Shown here one piece after another: positions 62,872 to 64,000 of a stretch of DNA of 64,000 bases; the stretch's first letter is position 1; every line of letters starts with the position of its first letter. Position numbers and translations under genes: made by a program. The notes under the pieces were generated by a model. It saw only the letters and a list, made by a program, of their open reading frames with translations, was not told the origin of the DNA and made no database searches. The stretch covers positions 1 to 64,000 of the forward strand of contig JAFQSU010000078.1 of assembly GCA_017409405.1 (NCBI GenBank). Reading direction: 5' to 3'. This DNA comes from Oscillospiraceae bacterium (GTDB lineage Bacteria > Bacillota > Clostridia > Oscillospirales > JAAYXM01).

Positions 62872-62894
62872 CCTCACCCGTAGGGGATCCTTCG
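62872..62894 (-). repeat. Second copy of the 44634-44656 repeat
   Basis: 23 bases, one mismatch, inverted relative to the copy near 44.6 kb. Further sequence to 62922 (TTCGTCG...TTTTTCGACAGTCTGA) looks like part of the same repeat family. Confidence 0.6.
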
Positions 62895-62923
62895 TCGTCG
62901 AGACTCGCCTTTTTCGACAGTCT

Positions 62924-62957
62924 GAGAGCTCCGGAAGCCGTAGCTTCCGGAGCTCTC
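62924..62957. terminator. Strong hairpin after the surface protein gene
   Basis: Perfect 15-bp stem GAGAGCTCCGGAAGC / GCTTCCGGAGCTCTC with loop CGTA. There is no U-run right after it on the minus strand, so it may be a terminator or part of the repeat. Confidence 0.5.
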
Positions 62958-62966
62958 TATTGCTAT

Positions 62967-64000
62967 TTAGTTGCCGTGTACATACTCGCCGTCTTCGATA
63001 ATAGTGAAGGAGCTGCCTTTTCTTATAACTGCATAGCCTGTGTATGTTCCCTCTTCGTCAGCCGTGACGGTGAACTGATTTCCGTCACCCATCATTGCAA
63101 TTTTGGAAACGGTCTCTCCGTTATCGAACATGATTCCCTTTTCAACTGCGTTGTCAAGACCGATAAACTCAGCCATAACAGCAGTTATATCGCCCGAAAC
63201 GAAATCGTCAAGTGCAATCTTTACAAGCTTTGCCGAAAGCTCCTTGTCACCGGTCATTTCTGTAACAGTGCAGGTTTCGTACGCAAGGAAGGTATAGGTC
63301 TTGTTGGTGCATACAATTTCACCGTTCTTAACCCAGCCCTTGAAGTTTGCCTCTGTTGCCGTAAGCGTTACGGGGTCGCCGTAGCTATACTCAACACCGT
63401 TTACATAAACTTTGCTGAGGTCGCCGTAGTCTGCAACATAAATCACCGTACCCTCGGGTGCAACAGCTTCGCTTCCGTCATATACCATTCCGTCATTCCA
63501 GCACTTCCAGCCGGTTGCCTGACGGAGACCTGCCATACTCGGGAATGCAGGGAATGCGCCCGTGGTATTGCTTTCGATAAGCTCACCGTTTGCGTTGTAG
63601 AACTCTGCCTTGTTTGCAACGGAATCTGCCTTCTCATAGACCGCGATAAACGAGCTTCTTCCCTCCTGCGGATTGTATGTGAGCGTATCCCCATATCCTA
63701 CTATACGCTTCTTATCCGAGGTGCCCTTTGCCCAGTAGAGGAAGTTGTATCCCTCTGCGCTCATATCGGGTGCCGTAACGGTGTAAACACCGCCGATTGC
63801 GACATGACCGCTTCCGATTACATCAGAGCCGATGAGCGTGCCGTCGGTCATGTAAGCCGAGATTGCATCTACTGTTGCAAGTCCGCTTGTTACGTATTTT
63901 TCAACCGAGATTTCGTCTGCCGAGCCTTCGCCGGTTGTCTTGTCAAACTTAAAGCTCTGCATGTAAACATATTGGCTTGCTCCGCCGGACTTGCCTGCCG
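62967..64000 (-). CDS. Secreted surface-type repeat protein, C-terminal part (continues past window)
   Basis: At least 344 residues; the frame is open through base 64000, so the Met at 63962 is internal. The segments GYNFLYWAKGTSDKKRIVGYGDTLTYNPQEGRS (as shorter strands) resemble InlB B-repeat/Listeria-Bacteroides (Flg_new) type beta domains used in bacterial adhesins; the tyrosine-rich beta composition also fits. No LPxTG or SLH is seen at the C terminus, so anchoring is unclear or is N-terminal. Probably a fibre-like or carbohydrate-surface protein. Confidence 0.6.
   Translation of the reverse strand, partial: AGKSGGASQYVYMQSFKFDKTTGEGSADEISVEKYVTSGLATVDAISAYMTDGTLIGSDVIGSGHVAIGGVYTVTAPDMSAEGYNFLYWAKGTSDKKRIVGYGDTLTYNPQEGRSSFIAVYEKADSVANKAEFYNANGELIESNTTGAFPAFPSMAGLRQATGWKCWNDGMVYDGSEAVAPEGTVIYVADYGDLSKVYVNGVEYSYGDPVTLTATEANFKGWVKNGEIVCTNKTYTFLAYETCTVTEMTGDKELSAKLVKIALDDFVSGDITAVMAEFIGLDNAVEKGIMFDNGETVSKIAMMGDGNQFTVTADEEGTYTGYAVIRKGSSFTIIEDGEYVHGN

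Overview
The window looks like a chromosomal segment of a spore-forming member of the Clostridia, most likely an uncultured gut-type lineage near the Oscillospirales. This is inferred from gene content only. The markers are an alpha/beta-type small acid-soluble spore protein, Rex, a T-box leader before pheST, RqcH, YqeG, TepA, a CsaB-type pyruvyl transferase with S-layer-homology (SLH) surface proteins, and strong AGGAGG ribosome sites. Most of it is ordinary housekeeping DNA. Accessory DNA is limited to the two ends, the 43.4-44.7 kb interval and the tRNA-Pro locus.

Region by region. 0-2 kb: the end of an IS30-like element, an XRE regulator plus REP-associated transposase (RAYT) pair, and two small membrane proteins. 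2-5 kb: a leftward operon of isocitrate/isopropylmalate-type dehydrogenase, rex and an SLH surface protein. 4.9-5.4 kb: a long AT-rich gap with three tandem DnaA boxes next to tsaD. 5.4-16.4 kb: a tightly packed leftward block of DUF1385, prmC, recA, recX, rimO, pgsA, cysS, polA, rimI and tsaD. 16.4-20 kb: lipoprotein, response regulator and histidine kinase. 20-23.9 kb: pheST behind a Phe T-box. 24-31.7 kb: the spore protein, then one leftward operon from tagA through tmk, DUF2156, GNAT, DJ-1, 5-formyl-THF cyclo-ligase, mltG and a U32 protein to rluD.

31.8-43.4 kb: rodA/ftsW-like, yjjG-like, an alanine/glycine symporter, a degenerate polysaccharide-deacetylase-like protein, efp, aroQ, yqeG, a TIM-barrel-like unknown, rqcH, nif3, trmK, DUF1858 and tepA. 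43.4-44.7 kb: an accessory island with stacked palindromes, an XRE regulator with a three-site operator array, a Cys-rich peptide gene, a candidate structured RNA and an inverted REP pair. 44.7-54.8 kb: uxaC, a JAMM-degenerate RadC-like protein, feoAB, and a cell-wall polysaccharide cluster (GT4 enzyme, GT4-CsaB fusion, DUF4330, O-antigen-ligase-like). 54.9-64 kb: tRNA-Pro with a duplicated 3' half, an EamA transporter, a lipoprotein, a HAD phosphatase, a CNNM/CorC protein, an Na/Pi cotransporter, gapA and the C-terminal part of a secreted repeat protein.

How the genes connect. TagA, the GT4 enzymes, CsaB and the ligase-like protein could build and pyruvylate a secondary cell-wall polymer, which would anchor the SLH protein at the left end. 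Rex sits with a dehydrogenase and is a natural NADH sensor. pheST is controlled by uncharged tRNA-Phe. Many transcription units start at promoters readable as near-consensus -35/-10 boxes with 17-bp spacers, and most end in clear intrinsic terminators. I found no CRISPR array, rRNA operon or intact prophage. The least explained features are the DnaA-box cluster between tsaD and rex, the structured RNA before the Cys-rich gene, the REP palindromes that became part of the RAYT protein, and the duplicated tRNA-Pro 3' half.
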